This document shows positions 8,040-15,480 of a stretch of DNA of 64,000 nucleotides, one piece after another. The DNA comes from Bradyrhizobium canariense (GTDB lineage Bacteria > Pseudomonadota > Alphaproteobacteria > Rhizobiales > Xanthobacteraceae). The notes under the pieces were generated by a model, which worked only from the letters and a program-made list of their open reading frames with translations, was not told where the DNA came from and did not search any database. The DNA is taken from NCBI RefSeq assembly GCF_018130465.1, contig NZ_JAFCKJ010000011.1:62001-126000 (forward strand), read 5' to 3'. Both the position numbers and the translations under genes were made by a program. Every line of letters starts with the position of its first letter. Within the stretch, counting starts at the first letter, position 1.

Positions 8040-9341
8040 TTAGCGGACCATCCCCGCCGGCTGTGCCTGTGCCGTGCCGCCGCGCATCCGGGCCAAAAGC
8101 TCGGCGGTTGGCCAGGAATCGGCCGGCAGGCCGTATTTGATCTGCATCGCCTTTACCGCGGCGCGGCTTTGCTGGCCCAGCACGCCGTCGACCTTGCCGA
8201 CGTTGAAACCGGCCTGGACCAGAAGCTGCTGCAATTGCTTGAGCTCGTTGAACGGCAGTTGCGCGACCGGTGTGGACGGCTTTCGCATCGCCGCCGCGCC
8301 CGCGATGCGGGTGGCGAGATAACCTGCGGTGGTCGAATAGATCAGCGAGTTATTCCACTCGGTGTAGGCCGCGAAATTCGGGTACGCCATGAAGGCCGGA
8401 CCAAAGCGCCCCATCGGCAGCAGCACGGAAGCCGCGAGATTGTCGTTCGGCAGCGGCCGGCCGTCGGGATAGGTCACCCCCAGTTGCGCCCATTTCGAGC
8501 GCGGCTGCTGCACGGTGAGGTCGGTCTGATCCCACGGCAGGTTTTGCGGCACCTTGATCTCCTCCAGCCACGGCTCGCCGCGCCGCCACTTCAAACCGTT
8601 GGCGATGTAGTTCGCGGTCGAGCCGATCACGTCGTCCTCGCTGCGGAGGAGATCGCGTCGTCCGTCGCCGTCATAGTCGACGGCATAGTTGACGTAATGC
8701 ACGGGCAGGAACTGGGTCTGTCCGAGTTCGCCGGCCCAGGAGCCGACCATCTCGTCGGGATGCAAATCACCGCGCTCGACGATCTTCAGTGCCGCGATGG
8801 TCTCGTTCACGAACATCTCCGAGCGGCGGCAATCATAGGCCAGCGACACCAGCGATTTCAGTGTCGGCAGATTGCCCATGTTGACGCCGAAATCGCTCTC
8901 CAGGCCCCAGAACGCGGCGATCACCGCCGGCGGCACGCCGTATTCCTTTTCGGCGCGCGCGAACGCGGCCGCATGTTGCTTGATGTGCTGCTGGCCGTTC
9001 TGCATGCGATAGGGCGCGGCCATGCGGCCGGCAAATTCGGTGAAGAGCTGGCCGAACATGCGCTGGCCGCGGTCGCGGTTGACGATGCCCTGGTCGTAGA
9101 CGAGGTAGGGCGAGGCCTCCGCGATCGTCCGCTGCGACACGCCGGCGGCAACGGCCTGCTGTTTCACGTCGGCCAGAAATCGATCAAAGCTCGCGCCATT
9201 GTGGCACGACGCCGCGCGCGGTGAGGGCGCAGTGGCCCTGGGGACCGCGGGCTTTGCGGGCGGCGGCGCAAGCTGGGCGGAGGCGGGAAGGGCGAGTGTG
9301 AGCAGAGCGGCGGCCGCGATCGCAAATCGGGTCTGGAGCAT
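8040..9341 (-). CDS. lytic murein transglycosylase (MltB-like) with peptidoglycan-binding domain
   Basis: The product is 433 residues. A Sec signal peptide (RFAIAAAALLTLALPASA) is followed by a Pro/Ala linker and an SLT_2/MltB catalytic domain (about residues 45-345). The catalytic-Glu motif is AFWGLESDFG, and downstream motifs are ELGQTQFLPVHYVNYAVD and LPWDQTDLTVQ. A C-terminal PG_binding_1 domain (about 360-420: LKQLQQLLVQAGFNVGKVDG) follows. The enzyme cleaves glycan strands to 1,6-anhydromuramyl products in the periplasm. The start at 9341 was picked to place the signal peptide at the N-terminus. Confidence 0.9.
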   Translation of the reverse strand: MLQTRFAIAAAALLTLALPASAQLAPPPAKPAVPRATAPSPRAASCHNGASFDRFLADVKQQAVAAGVSQRTIAEASPYLVYDQGIVNRDRGQRMFGQLFTEFAGRMAAPYRMQNGQQHIKQHAAAFARAEKEYGVPPAVIAAFWGLESDFGVNMGNLPTLKSLVSLAYDCRRSEMFVNETIAALKIVERGDLHPDEMVGSWAGELGQTQFLPVHYVNYAVDYDGDGRRDLLRSEDDVIGSTANYIANGLKWRRGEPWLEEIKVPQNLPWDQTDLTVQQPRSKWAQLGVTYPDGRPLPNDNLAASVLLPMGRFGPAFMAYPNFAAYTEWNNSLIYSTTAGYLATRIAGAAAMRKPSTPVAQLPFNELKQLQQLLVQAGFNVGKVDGVLGQQSRAAVKAMQIKYGLPADSWPTAELLARMRGGTAQAQPAGMVR

Positions 9342-9526
9342 GAGGTTTCCGCAAGGGGGGAAGACGTTTGGATTCTTGACGAAGTTTAATGGAATGATCG
9401 AGCTCAAACCAGTGCCGCGGCTCCGCGACGCACCCCGAAACCTTGCGGCCGGGACGGGGTCATCCCTACCTCATGCCTGCCGGCCCGCAACGCCTCCAGC
9501 GGCCACGGCCGGCCCGGGAGACGGCC

Positions 9527-10519
9527 ATGAACTATCTTCGTACCGCAATGCTGCTCGCAGGCCTCACCGCCCTGTTCATGGGCGTCGGCTATCTGATCGG
9601 CGGTGCTGGCGGCGCCATGATTGCGCTCGTCATTGCTGCGGCGACCAATCTCTTCACCTACTGGAACTCCGACCGCATGGTGCTCAGCATGTACGGCGCC
9701 CATGAGGTCGACCGCAGCAGCGCCCCCGAGCTGGTCGGGCTCGTCGCCGAGCTTGCGGGCCGCGCCGGCTTGCCGATGCCGCGCGTGTTCCTGATGGACG
9801 AGCCGCAGCCCAACGCGTTTGCCACCGGGCGCAATCCCGAGAATGCCGCGGTTGCGGTCACCACCGGCTTGATGCGCCAGCTCAGCCGCGAGGAGCTCGC
9901 CGGCGTGATCGCGCACGAGCTCGCCCATATCAAGCATCACGACACGCTGCTGATGACTGTTACCGCGACCATTGCGGGTGCGATCTCGATGCTGGCGCAG
10001 TTCGGCATGTTCTTCGGCGGCAATCGCGACAACAACGGCCCGGGCATCGTCAGCTCGATCCTGATGATGATCCTCGCCCCGATCGGGGCCATGCTGGTGC
10101 AGATGGCAATCAGTCGTACGCGCGAATACGCTGCGGACAATCTCGGCGCACGTATCGCCGGTCAGCCGATGTGGCTGGCCTCGGCGCTGGTGAAGATCGA
10201 GGGCGCTGCGCATCAGGTCCCGAACGCCGAGGCGGAACGAAATCCCGCCACCGCGCACATGTTCATCATCAATCCGCTGTCGGGCCACGGCGTGGACAAT
10301 CTGTTCGCCACCCATCCCTCGACGCAGAATCGTGTCGCGGCGCTTCAGCAGCTCGCAGCCGAGCTTGGCGCGCAGGCGTCGCCGTCGGTCGGCGCCAATG
10401 AGAACTATCCGCCGCGGAGCCCGTGGGGCCGCTCATCCTCGCGCGGGCCTTCAAATGGTTCTGCAAATGGTTCTGCAAATGGTTCGGCACGTGGCCCTGC
10501 ACGTGGTCCTTGGGGCTGA
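9527..10519 (+). CDS. htpX: HtpX-family M48 membrane zinc protease
   Basis: The protein is 330 residues. Two N-terminal membrane helices (residues 5-25 and 28-45) are followed by the zinc site HELAH (130-134), two further helices and [17 protein letters not shown], whose Glu is the third ligand. HtpX degrades damaged or unassembled inner-membrane proteins. The ATG at 9527 lies after GGGAGACGGCC. Beyond residue about 285 the chain becomes a low-complexity tail of NGSA and RGPA units ending GPWG, encoded by 12-base repeats. The other M48 gene near 61 kb has a similar tail. Confidence 0.9.
   Translation: MNYLRTAMLLAGLTALFMGVGYLIGGAGGAMIALVIAAATNLFTYWNSDRMVLSMYGAHEVDRSSAPELVGLVAELAGRAGLPMPRVFLMDEPQPNAFATGRNPENAAVAVTTGLMRQLSREELAGVIAHELAHIKHHDTLLMTVTATIAGAISMLAQFGMFFGGNRDNNGPGIVSSILMMILAPIGAMLVQMAISRTREYAADNLGARIAGQPMWLASALVKIEGAAHQVPNAEAERNPATAHMFIINPLSGHGVDNLFATHPSTQNRVAALQQLAAELGAQASPSVGANENYPPRSPWGRSSSRGPSNGSANGSANGSARGPARGPWG
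10452..10511 (+). repeat. 12-base tandem repeat encoding the HtpX C-terminal tail
   Basis: Five successive 12-base units run from 10452: three of the form CAAATGGTTCTG or CAAATGGTTCGG, then two diverged units CACGTGGCCCTG and CACGTGGTCCTT. In frame they give four-residue NGSA-like and RGPA-like units. Confidence 0.9.
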
Positions 10520-10653
10520 CGCGGAAGCGGCCCGAATTTGCGCGCTTTGTGACCTGTCGCACACAAGACGGTCGCGCCCGGTGTTAATACCTCGGCGTGA
10601 CACTTCCTTCGAAAGGGGATGCGTGGCCGGCCCTCCGCCTGCCACCGTCGAAG

Positions 10654-11295
10654 ATGACCAAAGCTGCGGTACCATTGTTGATCGTCCTGGGCGTGCTGAT
10701 TGGCCTGTCTACGCACACGGTCGTCAATTGCGGGGATGAGGACGATCCCGACATCTGCTCGGCGGTGATCGGCTTCTCGCCGCTGCGCGGCTCGCTGATC
10801 GCGTTCGCCTATGAGGGGCGCGGGCGGATCGCGCTGCGCCATAGCGACTGGCGGCGGGCGATCGCGGATTTCGACGAGGCCATCCACCTCAATCCCAACC
10901 GCGCCTCGCTCTATCGCGATCGGGCGCTGGCGCGCCGGCAGAACGGCGACCTCGAACTTGCCATCGAGGATTACGACGAGGCGATCGCGCATGATCCCAG
11001 GCTCGCCGCGCCCTATCACCAGCGCGGTCTCGCGCTCGCCGCCACCGGCGATCTCGATCGCGCGATCCTGAGCTACAACACCGCGGTCCGCCTCGACCCG
11101 TCGGATGCGCAGGCTCGGCTCGACCGCGGCCTTGCATTCCTAGCCCGTGGCCATGCGGATGAGGCGCGCGCCGATTTCGAGGCCGCGCTGGCGCTGCCCG
11201 CCGGCAAGGATGCCCGCACCCGCGATGCGGCGCGGGCAAAACTCGCCGAACTGGCGAGCGCCGAGCCGACCCGGCTCGCCGCGCCAAGAAGGTGA
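10654..11295 (+). CDS. membrane-anchored TPR-repeat protein
   Basis: The protein is about 213 residues. An N-terminal hydrophobic segment (KAAVPLLIVLGVLIGLSTHT) is a signal anchor or signal peptide. A short Cys-containing stretch (NCGDEDDPDIC) follows, then four tetratricopeptide repeats, each with a form of IADFDEAIHLNPN / IEDYDEAIAHDP / ILSYNTAVRLDP / ARADFEAALALP. TPR domains mediate protein contacts, and no specific partner is suggested. I prefer ATG 10654 because a GTG at 10597 would add a polar leader before the hydrophobic segment. It follows htpX by 134 bases. Confidence 0.75.
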   Translation: MTKAAVPLLIVLGVLIGLSTHTVVNCGDEDDPDICSAVIGFSPLRGSLIAFAYEGRGRIALRHSDWRRAIADFDEAIHLNPNRASLYRDRALARRQNGDLELAIEDYDEAIAHDPRLAAPYHQRGLALAATGDLDRAILSYNTAVRLDPSDAQARLDRGLAFLARGHADEARADFEAALALPAGKDARTRDAARAKLAELASAEPTRLAAPRR

Positions 11296-11308
11296 AAGGA
11301 GTTTCTCT

Positions 11309-11334
11309 CCCTCTCCCCGCAAGCGGGGCGAGGG
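11309..11334. terminator. GC-rich hairpin between convergent genes
   Basis: CCCTCTCCCCGC and GCGGGGCGAGGG form a 12-bp stem with one mismatch and a two-base loop. It lies 14 bases past the TPR gene stop, with no T tract. It may act as a terminator or mRNA 3' end. It also resembles a dispersed bradyrhizobial repeat. Confidence 0.45.
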
Positions 11335-11353
11335 TGAAGCGCGCGATTCGCGC

Positions 11354-11701
11354 CTACTTCGACTTCTTGGCCTTGGCCTTCTTCGCCTTCTTCACCGGCC
11401 TTTCCTTGGCGTCCTTCTTCTCCGCCTTCGCCGCGACCGGCGTGCTGGCGGCGATCCGCATCGACCGCGCGTAGCTGTCGGCGACGTTGTCGGCGGACAT
11501 CTGCAGGCGCTTGGCGGCGGCAATGGCCTGCTCCATGGTGGCCTTGGCCATCATCTTGAAGCGGTCGCCGGTCTCCTTGCCCTTGGCCTTGGCAGCAAGG
11601 CCGTTGAATCGATCCCGCCGCTCCTTGGCGCGGGTCATCAGGCCCGTATGCAGCTGTCTGGCCAGTTGCCGGATCACGACATCCAGGTCGGCGTCCGCCA
11701 T
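11354..11701 (-). CDS. hypothetical protein with histone-H1-like Lys/Ala tail
   Basis: The product is 115 residues. Residues 1-75 are a helical region (DVVIRQLARQLHTGLMTRAK, FKMMAKATMEQAIAAAKRLQ) resembling phasin-like helical repeats. The last about 25 residues are a strongly basic Ala/Lys tail (KERPVKKAKKAKAKKSK). Such tails bind nucleic acid or polyanions such as polyhydroxyalkanoate granules. I cannot tell which applies. No signal peptide is present. The start at 11701 gives MADADLD. It is a conserved-looking single gene, convergent with the TPR gene. Confidence 0.6.
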   Translation of the reverse strand: MADADLDVVIRQLARQLHTGLMTRAKERRDRFNGLAAKAKGKETGDRFKMMAKATMEQAIAAAKRLQMSADNVADSYARSMRIAASTPVAAKAEKKDAKERPVKKAKKAKAKKSK

Positions 11702-11811
11702 GTTGTTCTATCCTCTTCGAAAACAGTATCGATGCGGGCGGGACTATGCAGATCGGGCCCCACCTTGGCAATTCCCGGCCACGCGTCATCCGCAGCTTCC
11801 GGTTACCAAAG

Positions 11812-11840
11812 CAAAAAAGCCGCGCTGCTCGCGCGGCTCT
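11812..11840 (-). terminator. rho-independent terminator of the small secreted protein gene
   Basis: Read on the minus strand, an 8-bp stem AGCCGCGC/GCGCGGCT with a 5-base loop runs into six T residues. It lies 22 bases past the stop of the 78-residue protein. Confidence 0.85.
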
Positions 11841-11862
11841 TTGTCCAGTCGGTCCGGGCCGT

Positions 11863-12099
11863 TCAGTAGTCGTAGCCGGGACGGCCGGGATAGTATTGCC
11901 GATTGCAGGTCCTGCGGCCGCGGTCGTAGGCAGCGGCATCGCCATGGGCGAGCGAGCTGACATATTTCAGGCAGCGCACGTAATTGTCGTTACCGAGCCA
12001 GTCCAGGCTACCGGCGGCAGCGGGGGAGATCTGGGCGGAGCCGACGAGCGTCGTGACGGTGACAAGGGCGGCGATGGCGGAGAAGGCGAGCTTTGTCAT
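11863..12099 (-). CDS. small secreted hypothetical protein
   Basis: The protein is 78 residues. A Sec signal peptide (KLAFSAIAALVTVTTLVGSA) is followed by a mature part of about 50 residues that is rich in Tyr, Arg and Gly and has two Cys (VRCLKYVSS and RRTCNRQYYPGRPG). I start it at ATG 12099, with GGAAAG nine bases upstream on the minus strand. The alternative ATG at 12108 lies too close to that site. A canonical terminator follows, so the gene is a real transcription unit. The function is unknown. Confidence 0.65.
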   Translation of the reverse strand: MTKLAFSAIAALVTVTTLVGSAQISPAAAGSLDWLGNDNYVRCLKYVSSLAHGDAAAYDRGRRTCNRQYYPGRPGYDY

Positions 12100-12229
12100 G
12101 ATTGGCATCTTTCCACTTGAGGCCGCCCGATGCAGCCTCCATGGCCCTGACGATGCCAGATACGTCATCGGGCGACTGTGCCGTCTGTCACACGGTCTGA
12201 GCAAGGCCTGCCAATCCTCAGCTCGAAAA

Positions 12230-12260
12230 GAAAAAGGGCCGCGTTGTTGACGCGGCCCTG
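12230..12260 (-). terminator. rho-independent terminator of the metallopeptidase-like gene
   Basis: On the minus strand a perfect 9-bp stem AGGGCCGCG/CGCGGCCCT with a seven-base loop is followed by TTTTTC. It lies 32 bases past the stop of the gene ending at 12292. Confidence 0.85.
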
Positions 12261-12291
12261 GTTTGTTCGGCGCAGGCGCGCTTTGTCTGCC

Positions 12292-13098
12292 TTACTTCAG
12301 CGAGGCGACCGGGCCGCTTGCCGCTGCCGGATCGGGGTCGAAGCCGAATACGCCGACCAGATATTTGTAATAGTCCGGCATCTTCTCCTTGAGCGTTTCG
12401 CGCGACTTCGGGTCGTGGAATTCGCTCTTCCCGGCCAGGAAGATGCTGGCTGTCACCGCAAAGAATTCCATGTGATTCTTCAGCGCATAGGATTCCTTGG
12501 GCAGGAGGTCCTTGGACTTGGCGTAGGCGTAATAGCCGATCACGCCCTTGTTGGCGTAGCCGTCCGGCAACAGCCGCGCGTGGTAGGCATGCAGGAGCTC
12601 GTGCAGCAGCACGGCTTCCTTTTCGTAGCGCATCATGTCCGGCCGCAGCATGATCACGCCGAGGCCCGAATCGACCGCGAGGTCGACGGCATTGGGATTG
12701 GTCCAGCGCTGCGTGGCATGGTCCCAGACAGTGAGCGTCCGCGGCACGCGGCGCTCGACGTTCGGGGCGACCCGGCCGTAGCACGCGGTCGCGGCGCCCT
12801 CGTCGAGGCAGGCCAGCTCGCTGGCGATGATCGGGACGGTGCGGAAGAAGCGCAGCACGCGCGGCGAGAGGCCGGCAGCCTCGACCACGTCGATCTGGCT
12901 TTTCACATTGTCGGTGAGCTTGTCGACGTCCTTGCGGTCGGAATTCTCCGACAGGTCGAACATGTAGCCGCGGTAGCTCTGGAAGCCAGGCGGCAACGCC
13001 TGCGCTGCGCCGGCGGACGTATCCAGTGGTCCGGCATGGGACGGATTGGCGAAAAGCGCGCCGACAATGGTCGCGGTCAGCAGCAACGCAATGCGCAT
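12292..13098 (-). CDS. secreted putative zinc metallopeptidase, lethal-factor-like
   Basis: The 268-residue protein has a Sec signal peptide (RIALLLTATIVGALFANPSHA). The zinc-site motif HELLHAYH has His at 166 and 170. About 41 residues later comes HMEFFAVTASIFL, whose Glu211 is placed like the third zinc ligand in the anthrax lethal factor / M34-type fold (EFFAE there). The region between has a YGY-rich loop (VIGYYAYAKSK). Two Cys (97 and 106) could form a disulfide. The family resemblance is judged by eye from these motifs. The substrate is unknown. It stands alone, with its own terminator. Confidence 0.65.
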   Translation of the reverse strand: MRIALLLTATIVGALFANPSHAGPLDTSAGAAQALPPGFQSYRGYMFDLSENSDRKDVDKLTDNVKSQIDVVEAAGLSPRVLRFFRTVPIIASELACLDEGAATACYGRVAPNVERRVPRTLTVWDHATQRWTNPNAVDLAVDSGLGVIMLRPDMMRYEKEAVLLHELLHAYHARLLPDGYANKGVIGYYAYAKSKDLLPKESYALKNHMEFFAVTASIFLAGKSEFHDPKSRETLKEKMPDYYKYLVGVFGFDPDPAAASGPVASLK

Positions 13099-13327
13099 GA
13101 TGAACCCCCTGATGTCACTTGACGCGGCAGACTAGGCCATCGTTGTTTGCGAAAAGTGAGTGGGGCGAGACTAAGGCACCGATGTTGAGGCGTGCTTAAT
13201 CGATGGTTGCGGATCGCTGAAGTGAATTAGTGCCGGGTTAACCAATCGTGGATTGCCCGCGCGCTTCGGCGTAGCATGCGATCCGGGCACCAGGCCCACA
13301 AATCCGGACAGCCGGAAGGAGGATGCC

Positions 13328-13621
13328 ATGTATGCCGCCATCCGTCAGGCCAAGGCGAAAAGCGGGAGCGCCGAAGAGCTGGCGCGCCGCATCAAGGACG
13401 GCGCCGTTCCGATCATCAGCGACGTCGACGGTTTCCGTGCGTACTACGTCGTCTATGCCGGCGACGACACGGTCACGGCGATTTCGATCTTTGACAAGTT
13501 CGAGCAGGCGGAGGAGGCCAACAGGCGTGCGATCGGCTGGATCGAGAAGAATCTGGGCTCGCTGCTTGCAGGCGACGCCCGCGCCGCCGCGGGGCCGGTG
13601 ATCGTTCATACGCTGGCGTAG
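13328..13621 (+). CDS. small protein with antibiotic-biosynthesis-monooxygenase-like fold
   Basis: The product is 97 residues starting MYAAIRQAKAKSGSAEEL. The ATG at 13328 is preceded by GGAAGGAGG. The pattern of a first strand, a helix with AEELARRIKDG, then FRAYYVVYAGDDTVTAISIFDKFEQAEEANRRA, is that of dimeric alpha-beta barrel proteins (ABM/Dabb). In these a strand pair and two helices form the active dimer. No catalytic residues can be assigned. Many homologues are called hypothetical. The reading is cytosolic. Confidence 0.7.
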   Translation: MYAAIRQAKAKSGSAEELARRIKDGAVPIISDVDGFRAYYVVYAGDDTVTAISIFDKFEQAEEANRRAIGWIEKNLGSLLAGDARAAAGPVIVHTLA

Positions 13622-13649
13622 GGATTGAGCGCATCGCTTCTTCCCCGAT

Positions 13650-13767
13650 GTCGTCCTGGCGAAAGCCAGGACCCATTACCCCAGGGAGGAGTTTTGCGAC
13701 GCGTGGCCGCCACCTTCGCTCGCGCGATAGTTCGGTGGCTATGGGTCCTGGCTTTCGCCAGGACGAC
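13650..13767. repeat. long inverted repeat, 26-bp perfect arms
   Basis: Arms 13650-13675 and 13742-13767 are perfect inverted copies, each itself a hairpin (CCTGG-cgaaag-CCAGG). About 66 bases lie between. This matches the dispersed GTCGTCCTGGC-type elements of bradyrhizobia and lies between convergent genes. Confidence 0.85.
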
Positions 13768-13805
13768 AGTGAACTTGTGGCGCTGATCAATCGCCCAACG
13801 TCCCT

Positions 13806-15251
13806 TCACAACTCCCTCGCATTGGAAAACGCGAACGAACTCACGCGCCGCGTCGTCTCGTCCAGGATCAGCGTGCGCGTGATCGGCGGCTCGGCGCGCT
13901 GGGCGCAGTTTTCGCGCTCGCAGAGACGGCAGTTGACGCCGATCGGTGTGCCCTCCGTTTTCTCCAGATCGATGCCGGCAGCGTAGACGAGGCGCGTGGC
14001 GTGACGGATCTCGCAGCCGAGGCCGATGGCGAAGCGCGGCTGCGGCAGCGGGTGCGGCGCGACGGGCCGGCGCACCATCTGCGCGATCGAGAAATAGCGC
14101 GTGCCGTCGGGCAGCTCGATGACCTGCTTGAGCAGGCGATCCGGCGTGTCGAAGGTCGAGTGCACGTTCCACAAGGGACAGGTGCCGCCGAATTTCGAGA
14201 ACGGGAATGTGCCCGATGAAAATCGCTTCGAGACGTTGCCGGCATTGTCGACACGAAGCAGGAAGAACGGGATGCCGCGCGCGTTCGGCCGCTGCAAGGT
14301 GGTGAGGCGATGGCAGACCTGCTCGAAGCCGGAATTGAAGCGCTGCGCCAGCAGATGGATGTCGTAGTTCAGTGCTTCCGCCGCAGCCAGGAAGGCCGGG
14401 TAGGGCATCATCACGGCGGCCGCAAAGTAGTTGCCAAGCGTGATGCGGAACAGGCGGCGCGGTGTGTCGTCCAGCGGGCCGGCGCGGCCGATGATGGTCT
14501 CCAGGGCTTGCCCGCATTCGCCCAGGCCGAGCTGGAAGGCGAGCTGGAACGCGCGGCCGGGCGGGTCGACCAGCTCGGAGATCAGGAGCTGGCGGCGGTG
14601 GCGGTCGAAGCGCCTGAGCGTCTCGCGCATCACGTCCACCGGCATGATGCGGGTCTGGATCGAATGCTTCTCGCGCAGCCTTGCCGCGAGCGCCGCATAA
14701 AGCTCCTCGGCCGGCACGTTCAGCTCGTCGCGCAGGGTCTCCGCGGCCTGCTCGAGTTCCGGAAAGTAGTTGCGGTTGGCCTCGATCAGTTCGCGGACGC
14801 GCTCGACCGGATTGGCCTCATAGCGGGTGCCGACGTCGCGGTCGGCCATTTGCGCCGCCGCCAGCGTCTCGCCCTGGCGGGCCTCGGTATAGGCGGCGTA
14901 GAGCCGTTGCAGCGCATGGGTGACGCCGGGGCAGAGTTCGGCGAGATCGCGCAGTTCCTGCTTGGGAACGTCGATCTGGCGGAACAGGGGGTCGGAGAAG
15001 ATCTCGTTGAGTTCGGCGAAGAAGCGGTCCTCGTCGGCGGTCGCGAGGTCGCGCAGGTCGAGGTCGTAGGTTTCGGCCAGCCGCAGCAGGATCTGTGCGG
15101 TCACCGGACGCTGGTTGCGCTCGATCAGGTTGACATAGCTCGGCGAGATCCCGAGCCCCTCGGCGATCTGGGTCTGCGACAGCCCCAATTGCTGCCGGAT
15201 CCGCCGGAAGCGCGGGCCGACGAAGAGTTTCTTGCTGGAACCGGCGGGCAT
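13806..15251 (-). CDS. ScfR/RamB-type short-chain fatty acyl-CoA transcriptional regulator
   Basis: The protein is 481 residues. An XRE helix-turn-helix spans residues 8-65 (RRIRQQLGLSQTQIAEGLGI, SPSYVNLIERNQRPVTA). A long central domain of the IrrE/ImmA-like type follows (about 160-300), in which the peptidase HExxH is replaced by FQLAFQLGLGE, so it is probably a sensor and not a protease. The C-terminal DUF2083 region carries a Cys cluster (GCEIRHA, NCRLCERENCAQRA). Relatives such as RamB, PccR and ScfR sense acyl-CoA and control isocitrate lyase or propionate genes. Here the gene is divergent from aceA, which fits that role. Confidence 0.88.
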   Translation of the reverse strand: MPAGSSKKLFVGPRFRRIRQQLGLSQTQIAEGLGISPSYVNLIERNQRPVTAQILLRLAETYDLDLRDLATADEDRFFAELNEIFSDPLFRQIDVPKQELRDLAELCPGVTHALQRLYAAYTEARQGETLAAAQMADRDVGTRYEANPVERVRELIEANRNYFPELEQAAETLRDELNVPAEELYAALAARLREKHSIQTRIMPVDVMRETLRRFDRHRRQLLISELVDPPGRAFQLAFQLGLGECGQALETIIGRAGPLDDTPRRLFRITLGNYFAAAVMMPYPAFLAAAEALNYDIHLLAQRFNSGFEQVCHRLTTLQRPNARGIPFFLLRVDNAGNVSKRFSSGTFPFSKFGGTCPLWNVHSTFDTPDRLLKQVIELPDGTRYFSIAQMVRRPVAPHPLPQPRFAIGLGCEIRHATRLVYAAGIDLEKTEGTPIGVNCRLCERENCAQRAEPPITRTLILDETTRRVSSFAFSNAREL

Positions 15252-15298
15252 TCTCAGGTCTCCAGAGGCATCAAGGGCAGGTTTGCTGACCTATATTC

Positions 15299-15353
15299 TT
15301 TACAAGATTTACAAAGTGACATCTATTACATGTTCTGATGTTACATGACATCA
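15299..15353. promoter_or_regulatory. repeated sites in the regulator-aceA divergent promoter
   Basis: Two direct copies of TTTACAA (15299-15305 and 15308-15314) are followed by two copies of TTACATG 15 bases apart (15326-15332 and 15341-15347). There is also an inverted repeat TGATGT-N6-ACATCA (15336-15353). The stretch is AT-rich compared with its surroundings. I infer binding sites for the ScfR-type regulator and the aceA promoter. TTTACAA resembles the TTTGCAA core known for RamB and PccR. Confidence 0.5.
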
Positions 15354-15480
15354 CCATTCGAATACAAGCCCACTATACGACTTGAGCTTTCTCGCGTTTA
15401 GCTTCTGACACGCATATCGCAATGCATTGTCAAGAATGTCGATGGCAGTCATCGCCATCGTCAGCGAAAGGATCAGGCAC

